The notes: generated from the sequence alone by a model not told the origin. DNA of 64,000 nt from JAXLXE01 sp046328115 (GCA_046328115.1 JAXLXE010000002.1:1-64000); one strand, 5' to 3'. Positions 9,582-17,835 are shown, counted from the stretch's first letter. Program-made: numbers and translations.

Positions 9582-9865
9582 GTACACACCACCACCCCCC
9601 AAGTGTACCGCCGGACAGGCCGCCTCCAGTCAGACCGCCTCTAGCCGGCCTGTCCCCAATCGGACTGTCGTGCTGGCGAAGGAAGCATCTAGCCAGCTAC
9701 CTGGTCCGCTCCGAACGCCCGCCGTGAGCGTCGTCCTCCCGCCAGCGCCGGTCTCCGGCACCGCCCAGCCTGTACCCGAGCGTCGTCGAGACTATCTGCT
9801 CAGTAGCCCGCGGATGCCGCGGAGACGGCCGTGGTCCCAGCCGCTGGTGCCAATCCCAAGCTGCA
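9582..9865. other. Intergenic region with a 10-bp inverted repeat
   Basis: This 284-bp gap lies between the NTF2-like gene and the ABM gene. It holds a perfect inverted repeat, GGACAGGCCG at 9613-9622 and CGGCCTGTCC at 9646-9655, separated by 23 nt. No U-tract follows on either strand. It sits about 30 nt upstream of the ABM start on the minus strand, so it could be an operator or a leader structure. I recognise no known riboswitch. Confidence 0.4.
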
Positions 9866-10243
9866 TCAGCCCGCGTAGTGCGCCGCCGACCGGCGGACCA
9901 AACCCCGTTCGTCAAACTCGAACTGCTCCGCGGCCAGCTTCCCACGGGAGCCCTTGTAGTACACGACCACGCTGTCGATGCCGGCGAGCACCGTCAGCAG
10001 CTCAAAGTGGAGACCCGGCGTGCGCTCCAACGCCCTGGCCCAGTACGGCCTGATGGCGCGCTTCCCCACGAGCCGGCCCGACGCGTCGCCCATCAGCTCG
10101 ACGATGCGCGGCGACGAGAACTCGAAGTCTTCGGTGTAGTGCTCCAGGATCCGGTCCAGGTCGTGGCTGTTCCACGCCTCTACCCACTCATCGGCGAAGC
10201 GTCTGGCAGCTTCCTGATCGATGACGCTCAAGGGCGGCCCCAT
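9866..10243 (-). CDS. NTF2-like / SnoaL-like small protein
   Basis: The 125-aa protein has the NTF2-like cone fold seen in SnoaL-like proteins: FADEWVEAWNSHDLDRILEHYTEDFEFSSP at the N-terminus and a beta-rich second half (LHFELLTVLAGIDSVVVYYK). Members bind hydrophobic ligands or act as isomerases and hydrolases; no specific activity can be assigned. It starts 19 nt after the GNAT gene stop and is probably co-transcribed with it. Confidence 0.75.
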   Translation of the reverse strand: MGPPLSVIDQEAARRFADEWVEAWNSHDLDRILEHYTEDFEFSSPRIVELMGDASGRLVGKRAIRPYWARALERTPGLHFELLTVLAGIDSVVVYYKGSRGKLAAEQFEFDERGLVRRSAAHYAG

Positions 10244-10262
10244 TCGTTGGATCGCTGGCCGA

Positions 10263-10802
10263 TCATCCGCGTGCGCGGGCGCGCTCGTACTCCGCGCGGC
10301 CGATCTGCCAGCGCCAGATCGTGCCCTCGTCGGGGTCTTCCACCGCGGCCACGAAACGCATGCCGACCTTCTGCAATACCCGATTGGACGCGTTGGGCTC
10401 TGCCAGCGTGTGGGCCATGACTAGCCCCACCGGCGCCTGCGAGAAAGCGTAGTCGATCATGCCGCGTGCCGCCTCCGTGGCTATGCCGCGGTTCCAGTAT
10501 TCCGGCGCGATCTCGTAGCCGATCTCGACCGCGCCGTCGGCATCGGGCGGCCCCTTGAACCCGCCTGAACCCACCAATGCACGCTCGCGCGGATGCAAAA
10601 AGAAGAACCCCGGCCACTCCCTGGGGCTCGGGTAAGCCGGGCGCGGCTCCTCGGTGGGGAGCGAGAACGCCTCCGGGAATTGGGGCCAGCCTGCCGGTAT
10701 CGTGACCTGCAGCAACGCCGACAGCTCATCCTTGCCGCGTAGCAAAGCCTCGACGTGCGCCCACTCGTACGAAAGCAGACGGAGATTGTCTGTCGTGATC
10801 AT
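10263..10802 (-). CDS. GNAT N-acetyltransferase, RimJ/RimL type
   Basis: The 179-aa acetyl-CoA-dependent N-acetyltransferase shows the order typical of the RimJ/RimL branch: LRLLSYEWAHVEALL, GGFKGPPDADGAVEIGYEIAPEYWNRGIATEAARGMIDYAF (pieces around the acetyl-CoA pyrophosphate loop NRGIATEA), then EPNASNRVLQKVGMRFV. The start is ATG 10802, preceded by AGGGTG; a GTG lies one codon earlier. The substrate is unknown. The NTF2-like gene follows directly. Confidence 0.82.
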   Translation of the reverse strand: MITTDNLRLLSYEWAHVEALLRGKDELSALLQVTIPAGWPQFPEAFSLPTEEPRPAYPSPREWPGFFFLHPRERALVGSGGFKGPPDADGAVEIGYEIAPEYWNRGIATEAARGMIDYAFSQAPVGLVMAHTLAEPNASNRVLQKVGMRFVAAVEDPDEGTIWRWQIGRAEYERARARG

Positions 10803-10880
10803 CACACCCTACTCATATTTCCGTCACCGAAGTCACCAACCTCGTTGAAAAACGGAGCCTGATCGGCCGCCCGCCATCAC

Positions 10881-11429
10881 TCACGGCTCACGATTCAGCC
10901 ACCAGATCGTCCCGTTCAAGAACGCGGCGAAGCCCACCCAGCCCAGGTAGGGAGCCTGGAGCCAGCCCGCGACAAGGCTGAGGCGGCCGGCGGCGCGAAT
11001 CCAGGCCGCCACGCTCAGCCAGAGCGGCACGATGACCACGAGCCCCGCAAGCGGTGAACGGAGCCCGAAGAAGGCAAACGACCATGCCACGTTCAAGCCG
11101 AGCTGGCACAGAAACCATCCTCGCGCCTGAACGGCCCGCCCGTCAGCTCCGTCGCGCAGCGCGGCGGCTCGCCAGCTCAGCCAGGCCGAGAGCCCCATCA
11201 GGCCATAGAGGACCGTCCAGACCGCGCCGATGGTCTGGCCCGAGGGTGTCCAGTCAGGCTTCTCGATCGCTCCGTACCAGTCGCCGAGCGAGCGGCTGGT
11301 GGCGTAGCCACCAATCGCGGCGGCCGCGTATGGAATCGCCAGACATACGGTCAGCGCGGCGGCCTGCCGCGTAAGTGAGGGAGTCGACAGCTCGTGCACT
11401 CGTGCCACCGGTTCAGGCATGGCCATCAT
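10881..11429 (-). CDS. tspO: TspO/MBR family tryptophan-rich membrane protein
   Basis: The 182-aa product is a five-helix TspO/MBR protein with the conserved pattern WYGAIEKPDWTPSGQTIGAVWTVLYGLMGLSAWL, a middle LCQLGLNVAWSFAFFGLRSPL and a final QAPYLGWVGFAAFLNGTIWWLN. TspO proteins bind porphyrins and act in tetrapyrrole and oxidative-stress responses in membranes. The start region overlaps the upstream MDR gene by about 17 nt, with several candidate ATGs (11429, 11426, 11420), which points to translational coupling. A longer non-ATG start upstream is unlikely because it would lie deep inside that gene. Confidence 0.88.
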   Translation of the reverse strand: MMAMPEPVARVHELSTPSLTRQAAALTVCLAIPYAAAAIGGYATSRSLGDWYGAIEKPDWTPSGQTIGAVWTVLYGLMGLSAWLSWRAAALRDGADGRAVQARGWFLCQLGLNVAWSFAFFGLRSPLAGLVVIVPLWLSVAAWIRAAGRLSLVAGWLQAPYLGWVGFAAFLNGTIWWLNREP

Positions 11430-12396
11430 CCAGTGTGACGACAACGTTCCCCTTCTTGCGTCCCGTATCAACGTATCGGTGCGCCTCCACGATCTGCGAC
11501 AACGGATAGCGCCGATCGATCACCGGCTTGAATCCCCCGGCCTCCGCGAGCGTGCCCAGGAAGCGCACGTCCGCCGGGCGCCCCAGCGCCACACCCACGA
11601 TGACCTTCTTCTTGCCAGTCATCGAGATCCAGGGCGCTCGGAGCATGTCCGGCAGCGACGCCAAAATTAGCACCAGGCGGCCACGCTCACCCAGCGACGC
11701 ACTGCAGCGCGAGAAGGGAGCCGTGCCAACGGTGTCGACGATCACATCGTAGGTCCGTCCGTTCTGCGTAAAGTCGGCCTGGCTGTAATCCACCACGTGC
11801 GCCGCGCCCGACGCTTTGACCATCTCCACGTTCGCGGTGCTGCAGACCCCGGTCACCTCGGCTCCGAAGTGCCGGGCAAGCTGCACGCACGCGTTGCCCA
11901 CCGCGCCCGACGCGCCGTTGACCAGAACCCTCTCGCCGCGTTGTACGCGGGCCTTGCGCAGATAGTGCAGCGCCGTTGTGCCGCCAAACGTCAGCGCGGC
12001 GGCCTCCGCGTAGCTCAGGTTGCCGGGCTTTCGCGCCAGTTTCCCGTCCGCGGGGATGCACCGGTACTCCGCGTAGCAGCCCATCGCAGCGTCGGTGAAC
12101 CCGAAGACGGGATCTCCAACGGAGAACTCGCGGACCTCCTTGCCGACCGCGGCCACCTCCCCCGCAAACTCAGCCCCCAGGATGGGTTGCCTGGGTCTGA
12201 AGAACCCAAAGACCAGATACGCGACGGGCCCGTAGCCAGCGGGAACGTCTCGCGCGCGTGCCCGGCAGTCCGCCGACGTGACGGTGGTGGCGCGGATCCT
12301 GACCAGGACCTCACGATCCCCGGGCGTAGGCCGCGGCACCTCCCTGACCTGGAGCACCTCGGGCGGCCCGAATCTCTCATAGACAACCGCTCTCAC
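11413..12396 (-). CDS. Zinc-free MDR NAD(P)-dependent oxidoreductase, quinone-reductase type
   Basis: The 327-aa medium-chain dehydrogenase/reductase begins MRAVVYERFGPPEVLQVREVP. It has the nucleotide-binding loop VLVNGASGAVGNACVQLARHFGAEVTGVCS and the C-terminal GNVVVTL. The cysteine-rich structural zinc lobe of alcohol dehydrogenases is absent, which is typical for quinone oxidoreductase-like MDRs that reduce enals or quinones with NADPH. The GTG start at 12396 has AGGAG 8 nt upstream. It overlaps the tspO gene downstream, so the pair is probably one operon. Confidence 0.85.
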   Translation of the reverse strand: MRAVVYERFGPPEVLQVREVPRPTPGDREVLVRIRATTVTSADCRARARDVPAGYGPVAYLVFGFFRPRQPILGAEFAGEVAAVGKEVREFSVGDPVFGFTDAAMGCYAEYRCIPADGKLARKPGNLSYAEAAALTFGGTTALHYLRKARVQRGERVLVNGASGAVGNACVQLARHFGAEVTGVCSTANVEMVKASGAAHVVDYSQADFTQNGRTYDVIVDTVGTAPFSRCSASLGERGRLVLILASLPDMLRAPWISMTGKKKVIVGVALGRPADVRFLGTLAEAGGFKPVIDRRYPLSQIVEAHRYVDTGRKKGNVVVTLDDGHA

Positions 12397-12582
12397 ACGT
12401 CGCTCTCCTGGCTCGCCAGATCGGGCCAGCGTCGCCGTCGAGCTCGAATGCTAAGCCATCCCCGGTCTGCCACGCGGAGTACCGCGCCCAGAACCCACCC
12501 CCTCTCCTTCGAACGCCCGAACCGCCCGAGCTGACCAACCCGCGCCACGTTCCGTGTGGCCAGCTAGGCGCGCCATATTCAA

Positions 12583-13035
12583 CTACCGCTGCAACCCACT
12601 CCACGACCACCGCGGCACCGCCAGCTCCCCCGGCACGGCCTCCGCTCCATGCGGATACGCGGCCATCGAGACCGTCGTGGCCCAGGCGAAGTAGTCGTGC
12701 AGGACCCGGCGGAGCTGCGGATCTGCCAGGCCGACATCGTTCACGGCGTGGTCGAAGCACTGGATGGCCCGACGATCCATCTCCTCGTGCACGCCGTTGC
12801 CGCTGTGCATGCGGACCACCGCGGACTCGCCGCCGTACTGCTGGCTGTATGCCGGCGGCCCGCCCCAGGCTTCGGCCCAGTACGCCGCCAGCCGCTCGGT
12901 GTGGTCTGGATGGAAGCCGTGGCTGAAGGCGTGGGCCACCACCTCGTCAGCCATCACGCGCTGGTGCCACGCATGCGCCAGCCGCAGAACACCAGCCTGG
13001 CCGCCAACGGCCTCGAAAACGGTGCTATCCGACAT
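12583..13035 (-). CDS. Group II-like truncated hemoglobin
   Basis: The 150-aa truncated hemoglobin begins MSDSTVFEAVGGQAGVLRLAHAWHQRVMADEVVAHAF; the start has GAGGTGGG just upstream. The heme pocket is visible: FSHGFHPDHTERLAAYWAEAWGGPPAYSQQYGG with the proximal His in VRMHSGNGVHEEM and a late DHAVNDVGL helix. The family handles O2, NO or peroxide. It stands alone, with 186 bp to the MDR gene and 213 bp on the other side, so it is probably transcribed on its own. Confidence 0.85.
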   Translation of the reverse strand: MSDSTVFEAVGGQAGVLRLAHAWHQRVMADEVVAHAFSHGFHPDHTERLAAYWAEAWGGPPAYSQQYGGESAVVRMHSGNGVHEEMDRRAIQCFDHAVNDVGLADPQLRRVLHDYFAWATTVSMAAYPHGAEAVPGELAVPRWSWSGLQR

Positions 13036-13248
13036 CGGTCCCACCTCTAACCGAGTTGTACGCGTTGCGATGGCTGAGTGCCTGCCGGATGGCGTTGGCT
13101 TGCGCACTCCAGTCCGTCTCGGCCTGCGACACGAGTAATCGCAACGTCCGCGGTGTCCGCGCCGGTCGATCCATCCTCCTCACGCTCACTCCGAACGAGC
13201 ATCGGGCGGCCGGCACAGCCGGTCAGCAGAAGTGGCGCACTACAAGCG

Positions 13249-13713
13249 CTACGTACTTCCCAGTCCGCGAACCGGGTATGCGGTCGCGATCTGGGCACAC
13301 TGACGGACGATACCCGGAAGATAGCTCTGGTCGATGGTGAACTCGAACCGGTGCGCCTGCGCCATATGGTCCGGCGTGATCTCCACCAGCGGGCGGATGT
13401 GGCCATGCCGATCTGACACCTCGAGCGAGGCCGCAAGCTCCGGCTCAAGAGGGTCGAGGACCGCTGACCTGGCGTCACCACGGTGCATCGCCGCACACGC
13501 GTCGCCGAAGCCCGCGATGTCGGGCACCATGGCGATCGGACCGTCTGCCCACACATTGGCGCCCAACGCGCCGCAGTGGGCCGTAACGCGGAGCCAGTTG
13601 CCATCGTCATAGTCGTGGGCGTCTGGAAACTGGCGCCCGTGCACCCAGAGCTGGGAGCCGGCGACTTCCAGGTCAGGCTTCCCGAGATTCGCGCGATCCG
13701 ACGGGTGCTGCAT
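13249..13713 (-). CDS. WapI-like / uncharacterised immunity-fold protein
   Basis: The 154-aa protein has the pattern LWVHGRQFPDAHDYDDGNWLRV...LEVSDRHGHIRPLVEI...FTIDQSYLPGIV...ATAYPVRG. I recognise this from the WapI immunity-type family, in which the second half repeats a DQ(S/T)YLPG motif. No toxin gene is adjacent, and such proteins also occur as orphans. The start is taken as ATG 13713 (a GTG lies one codon upstream). It is 76 bp downstream of a chimeric HTH gene on the same strand. Confidence 0.55.
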   Translation of the reverse strand: MQHPSDRANLGKPDLEVAGSQLWVHGRQFPDAHDYDDGNWLRVTAHCGALGANVWADGPIAMVPDIAGFGDACAAMHRGDARSAVLDPLEPELAASLEVSDRHGHIRPLVEITPDHMAQAHRFEFTIDQSYLPGIVRQCAQIATAYPVRGLGST

Positions 13714-13789
13714 CACTGCCGACGCTCAGCCTTCATCAGGCGCCGCGCACGCCACGTGGTGACGGCACACTCGCCTGGCCCGCTCGGAA

Positions 13790-14575
13790 TCATTGGCGAA
13801 TGGTGCCAGCCTCACCGGCCAGCCGCGCGACGATTGCCCCGCGGAGCGGTCGCAGCTCCGAGTGCACCCAGACTCCAGGAACCACGACGCCGCCGCCCAT
13901 GCCCCCAGCACCGCCTTCGCCCACGGCACGACGCTCGAAGAACACCCGTGCTCCGTCAGAGTCGTTCCACTTCAGAGCATCGATGTCCGCGAGCAGCCTG
14001 CTCAACGCCACCTCGTCGCAGTGCACGTACGCTACGGGAGCGACCACGTAGATCTGACCGCCGTAGTCGCCTTCGAACACGACCACCGCTTCTGCGCTGT
14101 CTCGCGCCTCAGTCAGAGATGGGAACGCGCGGTACTCGGAGCCGTCCGCGTCCGCCATCAGCCGTCGTACGCCGCTCTCGTAGAGTGGCAAGACATTCTC
14201 GGGAGGCGGGCCGGAGGCCAGATCCAGCATCAGCGCCATCCGTCGGTCGTCCAGCGTGCGTGGCCGCATGCCCGGATGTCTCGGCAGGACGCTGGGGTGT
14301 CTCGGCTGGCGGTGGACGGGCGGTAGTCCGCGGACCGTTACTCCCGAACCGTGACGGACGAATCGCTTGCGGAGACTCTCGACGGACCTGAGGCGGTGGC
14401 CCAGCGCCTTCACGATCTGGCTGTCTGACCTGGCGGGACCGCCGGGCGCCTGCTCCGAGCGGAGCAGCGCGTGGATGCGCGTGACGGTGCGGGCGGGGAG
14501 GCCGCCGGCATCGACTTTGGTGCGCAGCGACGCGCGCTCTTCGGGGGTGAGGGTGACGAGATTCTCTTTGGCCAT
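13790..14575 (-). CDS. Chimeric ORF: IS630-type helix-turn-helix fused to an unknown domain
   Basis: The 261-aa ORF has two unrelated parts. Residues 1 to about 125 (MAKENLVTLTPEERASLRTK..., IVKALGHRLRSVESLRKRFVRHG, MLDLASGPPPE) are an IS630-transposase N-terminal helix-turn-helix, about 80% identical at DNA level to the start of the gene at 16359-17090. From NVLPLYESGVRRLMADADGSE onward the protein is different and looks like the body of a stand-alone hypothetical protein ending in RPLRGAIVARLAGEAG. There is no DDE catalytic domain. The simplest reading is that an IS630-derived fragment replaced the 5' end of a resident gene. The fusion may still be made as a DNA-binding protein. Confidence 0.6.
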   Translation of the reverse strand: MAKENLVTLTPEERASLRTKVDAGGLPARTVTRIHALLRSEQAPGGPARSDSQIVKALGHRLRSVESLRKRFVRHGSGVTVRGLPPVHRQPRHPSVLPRHPGMRPRTLDDRRMALMLDLASGPPPENVLPLYESGVRRLMADADGSEYRAFPSLTEARDSAEAVVVFEGDYGGQIYVVAPVAYVHCDEVALSRLLADIDALKWNDSDGARVFFERRAVGEGGAGGMGGGVVVPGVWVHSELRPLRGAIVARLAGEAGTIRQ

Positions 14576-14717
14576 GGCGGTCCCGTGGTACTTTTCCTAA
14601 CATAGCGGGGCTGTCCCCGGGGATGCCGTGCCGTCGCGCTAGGCGTGAGTGGTGATTCCGGACCGGTCACGCGCTTATCAGGCGGAGCGACTTCAGCAGG
14701 CTGGTAGACTTGTTGCC

Positions 14718-14942
14718 ATGGAGTGGCGCCAGCACATCGTCGTCGATCCCGCGATTCGTAGCGGCAAGCCCCATATCAAGGGGACACGGATCACCGTGTA
14801 CGACGTTCTGGAGTACCTCGCCGGCGGGATGAGTGAAGACGAGATTCTGGCCGACTTTCCGGACCTCACCCGCGATGACATCCGCGCATCACTCGCGTTC
14901 GCCGCATCGAGAGAGCGCCGGTTCTCGACAGCCACGGGTTGA
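14718..14942 (+). CDS. DUF433 antitoxin
   Basis: The 74-aa DUF433 protein (VapB-like helix-turn-helix) starts MEWRQHIVVDPAIRSGKPHI and shows KGTRITVYDVLEYLAGGMSEDEILADFPDLTRDDI. DUF433 proteins are antitoxins paired with DUF5615 PIN-like toxins. The next gene is exactly that, overlapping by TTGA. The ATG at 14718 has no ribosome site, but TAGACT lies 7 nt upstream, suggesting a leaderless transcript. A longer start at 14649 is rejected because the family begins here. Confidence 0.88.
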   Translation: MEWRQHIVVDPAIRSGKPHIKGTRITVYDVLEYLAGGMSEDEILADFPDLTRDDIRASLAFAASRERRFSTATG

Positions 14943-15289
14943 GACTGCTCTTTGACGAGAACCTGAGCCCGCGGCTGGTGCGGTTGCTCGTGGCTGAATA
15001 TCCGGGCAGCCAGCATGTGAGCGACGCGGGGCTCCGGGGCGCGACGGACCGAGAGTTGTGGGTGTACGCGCGCGAGCATGAGCTCGCGATCGTCTCGAAG
15101 GACACCGATTTCCGGGAACGCAGCTTTGTAGACGGTCCGCCTCCTAAGGTCATCTGGCTCGAGGTGGGAAACGCCGGCACCGCTCATATCGCGGATCTCC
15201 TGCGCCGAGAACACGCGCGGACGCTCCGCTTCGAGGCAGAGTCAGACACGTCATTGCTCATCCTGTCGATTGGAGCACGAGCGCTGTAA
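14939..15289 (+). CDS. DUF5615 PIN-like toxin
   Basis: The 116-aa PIN-like protein of the Mut7-C/DUF5615 family has the acidic motifs LLFDENLSPRLV, the central SDAGLRGATDRELWVYAREH and IVSKDTDFRER, which form the nuclease site in this fold. It starts at TTG inside the antitoxin stop (TTGA overlap), which couples translation of the pair. Presumed to be an RNase toxin of a type II system, acting in the cytoplasm. The cassette lies between two related HTH ORFs (13790 and 16359) on the other strand. Confidence 0.87.
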   Translation: MRLLFDENLSPRLVRLLVAEYPGSQHVSDAGLRGATDRELWVYAREHELAIVSKDTDFRERSFVDGPPPKVIWLEVGNAGTAHIADLLRREHARTLRFEAESDTSLLILSIGARAL

Positions 15290-15397
15290 CGTCGACTGAA
15301 CGCGACACAGGGTGGCAGGTTGTCGGGCGTCTCTTGGCCAAGGAATCACGGCGCGACGAGTGGCCTGGGTAGATCTGCAGCCTGGACCGCAGTACGG

Positions 15398-16252
15398 TCA
15401 GTCTTCGCCCACGATGAACTCTCGGATTACGGCCATCGCACGCTCCTGGGCGTCTGGCACAACACCGTGGCCACACCCGGGGAACCGCTCGAAGCGCACG
15501 AACGGGGCGGGCAGGGCCGCCGCGATGGCTGCCTGGCACTCGATGGGCGTCATCGGATCATCTTCACCGCCGAGGAGGAGCGTGGGGCACTGGATGCGTT
15601 GAAGGTCCGGGAACAGGTCGAACGAATGCGCCTCCCCGCCTTCCCGTGTGAACCGGCGGGTCACGTCCGGCTGGCGCACGGCGCGCCGAAGGACTGCCGG
15701 ATCGCGCGGAGTCCGGGTGTAGAGGGGGAACGCAAGGCGCAGCCACGCCTCCAATGTGGCGCCATCCGCCTGCCTATCGAGCAGCCGACGCCGCGCGAGG
15801 GCGCCGACCTCCGGCCCGCCGAAACGTTCGAACATCTCCACCCGCCGCTCCAGATAGGTCCCGCCCGCTGCCTCGGTGCTGACCGGGATGAGCTTGGCAG
15901 GATGCTCCGGATACCGGGTGGCATATGCCATCGCGACCAGGCCGCCAAACGACGCGCCCAGGACGATCGGACGCTCAATGCCCAGGATCTCGCAGAACAC
16001 CCGCACGTCATCGGCCCACTGGGCCAGGTTCCAGGATGTCCGCGGGCCGGCCTCGCTCCGCCCGTTGCCCCGGTGATCGAGGAAGATCACCTGCGCGAGG
16101 TCTGCTAGCGAGAAGAATCCAGGCTTGTAGATAGTGTGGTCCAGTCCAGGGCCGCCATGGAGGAGCAGAAGCGTTGGCTTCCGCCGCATGGTGGGACCGT
16201 CAGGCACCAGGCTGGCGCCTTCGACGTCGAAGAAGAGCCGTACGCCATTCAC
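15398..16252 (-). CDS. Alpha/beta hydrolase, proline iminopeptidase-like
   Basis: The 284-aa protein is an alpha/beta hydrolase with an oxyanion HGGPG loop (LLLLHGGPGLDHT), the DHRGNGRSE motif, the nucleophile elbow GASFGG, the acid in LGGEDDPMT and the catalytic His in CGHGVVPDA. HGGPG plus DHRGNGRS is the pattern of the prolyl aminopeptidase group. The GTG start at 16252 follows an in-frame stop by only four codons. The substrate is unproven; lactonase and esterase members share these motifs. It sits between the toxin gene (convergent) and an HTH gene. Confidence 0.8.
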   Translation of the reverse strand: MNGVRLFFDVEGASLVPDGPTMRRKPTLLLLHGGPGLDHTIYKPGFFSLADLAQVIFLDHRGNGRSEAGPRTSWNLAQWADDVRVFCEILGIERPIVLGASFGGLVAMAYATRYPEHPAKLIPVSTEAAGGTYLERRVEMFERFGGPEVGALARRRLLDRQADGATLEAWLRLAFPLYTRTPRDPAVLRRAVRQPDVTRRFTREGGEAHSFDLFPDLQRIQCPTLLLGGEDDPMTPIECQAAIAAALPAPFVRFERFPGCGHGVVPDAQERAMAVIREFIVGED

Positions 16253-16358
16253 GAGAACGTGTATTCACCGTTCTCTGGGCCGTTCTCTGGGAAGGGCATG
16301 ATTGCCGTGCGCCGCCACCGCCGAAACGGTCCCGCGGATCGCAAACGCGAACGGATGA

Positions 16359-17090
16359 TCATGAAGTCGCCGACTCGACGCGCCTGCTCGACGTCGCGGC
16401 CACGCCATCTGGCTCACTACTGGACGGATTCGGATTGAGGACGAAGCCAACCTCCGCCAGCAACTGGCGAAGCCATTCCGTCGAGATAGACTGAACGTAC
16501 CCCTCCGAGACCATCGCGCTCGCCAGCAGTGGCAAAGTCCAGCGACGCTCCCCGTCCGGCGGCGGCCCAGAGGCCAGGTGGATCATTCTGGCCACTCCAG
16601 CGTCTTCCAGCTTGCGCTTGCGGCGGCCCTTCAGCTCAAACGTGAGGCCGACATCCTGCAATATTTGTCGGATCCGTTCGCCCGAGATGGACTCCACATA
16701 GCCGCGGGCGACCATCTCGCGCGCCAGCAGGCCCAACGTCCAGCGGGGCTCGCCGTCCGGTGGCGGGCCGGAGGCCAGCGCGAGCATCTGGGTTATTCGA
16801 CGGTCGTCCAGATTGGGCAAGTCTGTGCGGGTAGACGGCAGTCCGCGGACCGTGGCGTCCAGCCCGTGACGGACGAACCGCTTGCGGAGACTCTCCACGG
16901 ACACGAGGTGGAGCCCCACCGCCCTCACGATCTGGCTGTCTGACCGGGCGGGACCGCCGGGCGCCTGGTCTGAGAGGAGCAGCGCGCGGATGCGAGTCAC
17001 GGTCCGGGGGCTGAGGCCGCCGGCATCGAGTTTGGCGCGCAACGCCGCGCGCTCTTCTGGGGTCAGGGTGACGAGATACTCTTTGGCCAT
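16359..17090 (-). CDS. IS630-derived helix-turn-helix protein with duplicated C-terminal HTH, no transposase domain
   Basis: The 243-aa protein starts MAKEYLVTLTPEERAALRAKLDAGGL and resembles the N-terminal region of IS630-family transposases (LTPEER, VESLRKRFVRHG). The second-HTH module occurs twice: LASGPPPDGEPRWTLGLLAREMVARGYVESIS at about 125-155 and LASGPPPDGERRWTLPLLASAMVSEGYVQSIS at about 185-215. The DDE catalytic domain that should follow is absent and the ORF ends soon after. It may be a truncated transposase or a domesticated DNA-binding protein. Its 5' part is repeated in the chimeric gene at 13790-14575. Confidence 0.65.
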   Translation of the reverse strand: MAKEYLVTLTPEERAALRAKLDAGGLSPRTVTRIRALLLSDQAPGGPARSDSQIVRAVGLHLVSVESLRKRFVRHGLDATVRGLPSTRTDLPNLDDRRITQMLALASGPPPDGEPRWTLGLLAREMVARGYVESISGERIRQILQDVGLTFELKGRRKRKLEDAGVARMIHLASGPPPDGERRWTLPLLASAMVSEGYVQSISTEWLRQLLAEVGFVLNPNPSSSEPDGVAATSSRRVESATS

Positions 17091-17445
17091 AGCTGCCGGT
17101 TTCGGGTCAGCCTAACACAACGGTCAGGCCAACGACCGGCGACGGTACCCATACTCGGCACCCTGGGGCGGCACAGCGCTCTGGCCGGCAGCGCCCGTGC
17201 GCAGGAGATTCCTCGCGTGCGCGAGGGCGGGCTCCTCACACGTGCGGGATGACGGCGTCGGCGTTAGGGAGTGCCGCGCGCGTGGCCCGGCTGGGCCCCC
17301 GCGTGCGCGAGGGCGACGGGGTGGGGAGCGAGTGGCTCGATTCCGTCCGCGACGGGCGGGCCGAGGCGGGTGCACCCCGACACAGGGCCTCGCCGTTCGA
17401 TCGGAGGCGGGCGCATCGCTACACCTGGGCATGGAGATGTTGGGC
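17091..17445. other. Intergenic region, no gene recognised
   Basis: This 355-bp stretch lies between the HTH gene and the TPR gene. The open frames in it are compositionally biased and match no family. The string GTGCGCGAGGG occurs twice, about 85 bp apart. I see no known RNA structure or promoter. Confidence 0.4.
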
Positions 17446-17835
17446 CTATCCGGGGGCAATGCGCCTGCGGGCGGGGGGTGGCTTCGCCGCTTGCTTCGCG
17501 GCGCGTTGGACCAGCCGGAGGCGGCCTTTGAATGCCCTCAGCGTGGACTTCCTGTCCTGGGCCGTGCGGCGTTCGCTGGATGTGAAGACGTCGATCGCCC
17601 GCAGCAGCACGCGCTCCGCCTGGTCCAGCCGGCCTAGCTTCTCGTACGCCGCCACCAGGCGGCCGTATGGCCAGTCGCCCTCGAATCCATCGGCCACGTT
17701 CGCCTCGTACAACGCGATGGCGGCGTCGATCTCGCCGGCCTGCTCGTGCTCCAGCCCGCGCAGGTTGCGGTCCGTCTGTCGCTCCAGCCGCTGCCGCTCG
17801 CCATCGCTTGCTTCCCCGCGCGGCCGCTCGCTCAC
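17446..17835 (-). CDS. Small tetratricopeptide-type repeat protein
   Basis: The 129-aa protein has TPR-like helical pairs (EQAGEIDAAIALYEANVADGFEGDWPYGRL, AYEKLGRLDQAERVLLRAIDVF) followed by a basic tail rich in Arg, Lys, Pro and Ala. Its GTG start overlaps the stop of the MEMO gene (GTGA), so translation is coupled and a longer upstream start would only read through that gene out of frame. A role in protein-protein contact is likely; the partner is unknown. Confidence 0.75.
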   Translation of the reverse strand: MSERPRGEASDGERQRLERQTDRNLRGLEHEQAGEIDAAIALYEANVADGFEGDWPYGRLVAAYEKLGRLDQAERVLLRAIDVFTSSERRTAQDRKSTLRAFKGRLRLVQRAAKQAAKPPPARRRIAPG

